Positions 5,633 through 5,812 of a DNA stretch of 5,812 nt are shown here, in pieces. Positions within the stretch are counted from its first letter, which is position 1. Each line of letters opens with the position of its first letter. Under the pieces are notes generated by a model that worked only from the letters and a program-made list of their open reading frames with translations, made no database searches and was not told the DNA's origin. The DNA comes from Sulfuritalea sp. (GTDB lineage: Bacteria; Pseudomonadota; Gammaproteobacteria; Burkholderiales; Rhodocyclaceae), in assembly GCA_021738105.1 (NCBI GenBank), contig JAIPCS010000200.1, positions 1-5,812 on the forward strand. Direction: 5' to 3'. The position numbers and the translations under genes are program-made.

Positions 5633-5812
5633 GGTGACCGGTCCAGGCGTAATTCATTCATTTCGTCACGCTGAATATGCCGCAGGGACGGCGTCAGTCC
5701 CGACAGATTGCAGCGGCGCCGTATCACCATCGCCGAGTTTTTCGGTGCAAACAATGGCCGACGCTGAATTGGCTTGCTATCGCCTCGCTTTGTCACCGCC
5801 TTCGTCAGATCG
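5626..5812 (-). CDS. doubtful 3' end of a gene entering from the right edge
   Basis: On the minus strand a frame is open from the right edge through 61 codons to TGA at 5628-5626. It reads peptides such as QRRPLFAPKNSAMVIRRRC and LRHIQRDEMNELRLDRSP. Third-position G/C is about 62 percent by hand count, compatible with coding but not decisive. If real, the gene converges on the lipoprotein gene. I recognise no family. A plus-strand frame starting ATG 5677 is also open to the edge (MPQGRRQSRQIAAAPYHHRR), and the two cannot both be right. Neither has enough length here for a firm call. Confidence 0.2.
   Translation of the reverse strand, partial: DLTKAVTKRGDSKPIQRRPLFAPKNSAMVIRRRCNLSGLTPSLRHIQRDEMNELRLDRSPA
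5718..5741 (+). repeat. 24-base direct repeat, right copy
   Basis: Second copy of the repeat at 754-777, starting GCCGTATCACCA and ending CGAGTTTT, with 22 of 24 bases identical. In the plus frame reading P-Y-H-x-R-R-V both substitutions fall on third codon positions (CAG/CAT, CGT/CGC). That pattern fits a short conserved coding motif, but two changes are too few to prove it. Confidence 0.55.

Overview
The window reads as chromosomal DNA of a Gram-negative proteobacterium. Base composition is moderately GC-rich, codons are biased towards G/C at the third position, and the envelope proteins (an AsmA-type inner-membrane protein and a lipoprotein) imply two membranes. A betaproteobacterium is my best guess, from the DUF3391/HD-GYP plus DUF748 combination. 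That is an impression, not a demonstrated placement.

Layout. (1) Positions 1-554, minus strand: the first 184 codons of a DUF3391/HD-GYP cyclic-di-GMP phosphodiesterase-type protein, cut by the left edge just as its HD-GYP domain begins. (2) 555-1009: a 455-base divergent gap with a good Shine-Dalgarno for the left gene, a possible -10 box, one copy of a 24-base direct repeat and a doubtful minus-strand gene fragment. (3) 1010-4231, plus strand: one large intact gene for a 1073-residue DUF748/AsmA-like envelope protein. (4) 4232-4435: a 204-base spacer with no convincing gene, but a short Walker-A-like peptide on the minus strand that may be relic sequence. (5) 4436-4804 and 4884-5561, plus strand: a four-helix small membrane protein followed, 79 bases later, by a cysteine-containing lipoprotein. 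The lipoprotein seems to have lost its natural C-terminus to a one-base frameshift: a basic stretch plus transmembrane helix remains readable in the next frame to 5614. (6) 5615-5812: a 14-base palindrome, the second copy of the 24-base repeat, and open frames on both strands that run off the right edge and cannot be assigned.

How the genes fit together. The two recognisable genes are divergent and need not be functionally linked: one is a c-di-GMP signalling protein, the other probably acts in envelope lipid handling. The membrane protein/lipoprotein pair looks like a small co-transcribed envelope unit of unknown function. No RNA gene, CRISPR array or intact mobile element is visible. The points most worth following are the frameshifted lipoprotein tail, the direct repeat that brackets the central genes, and the uncharacterised membrane protein/lipoprotein pair.
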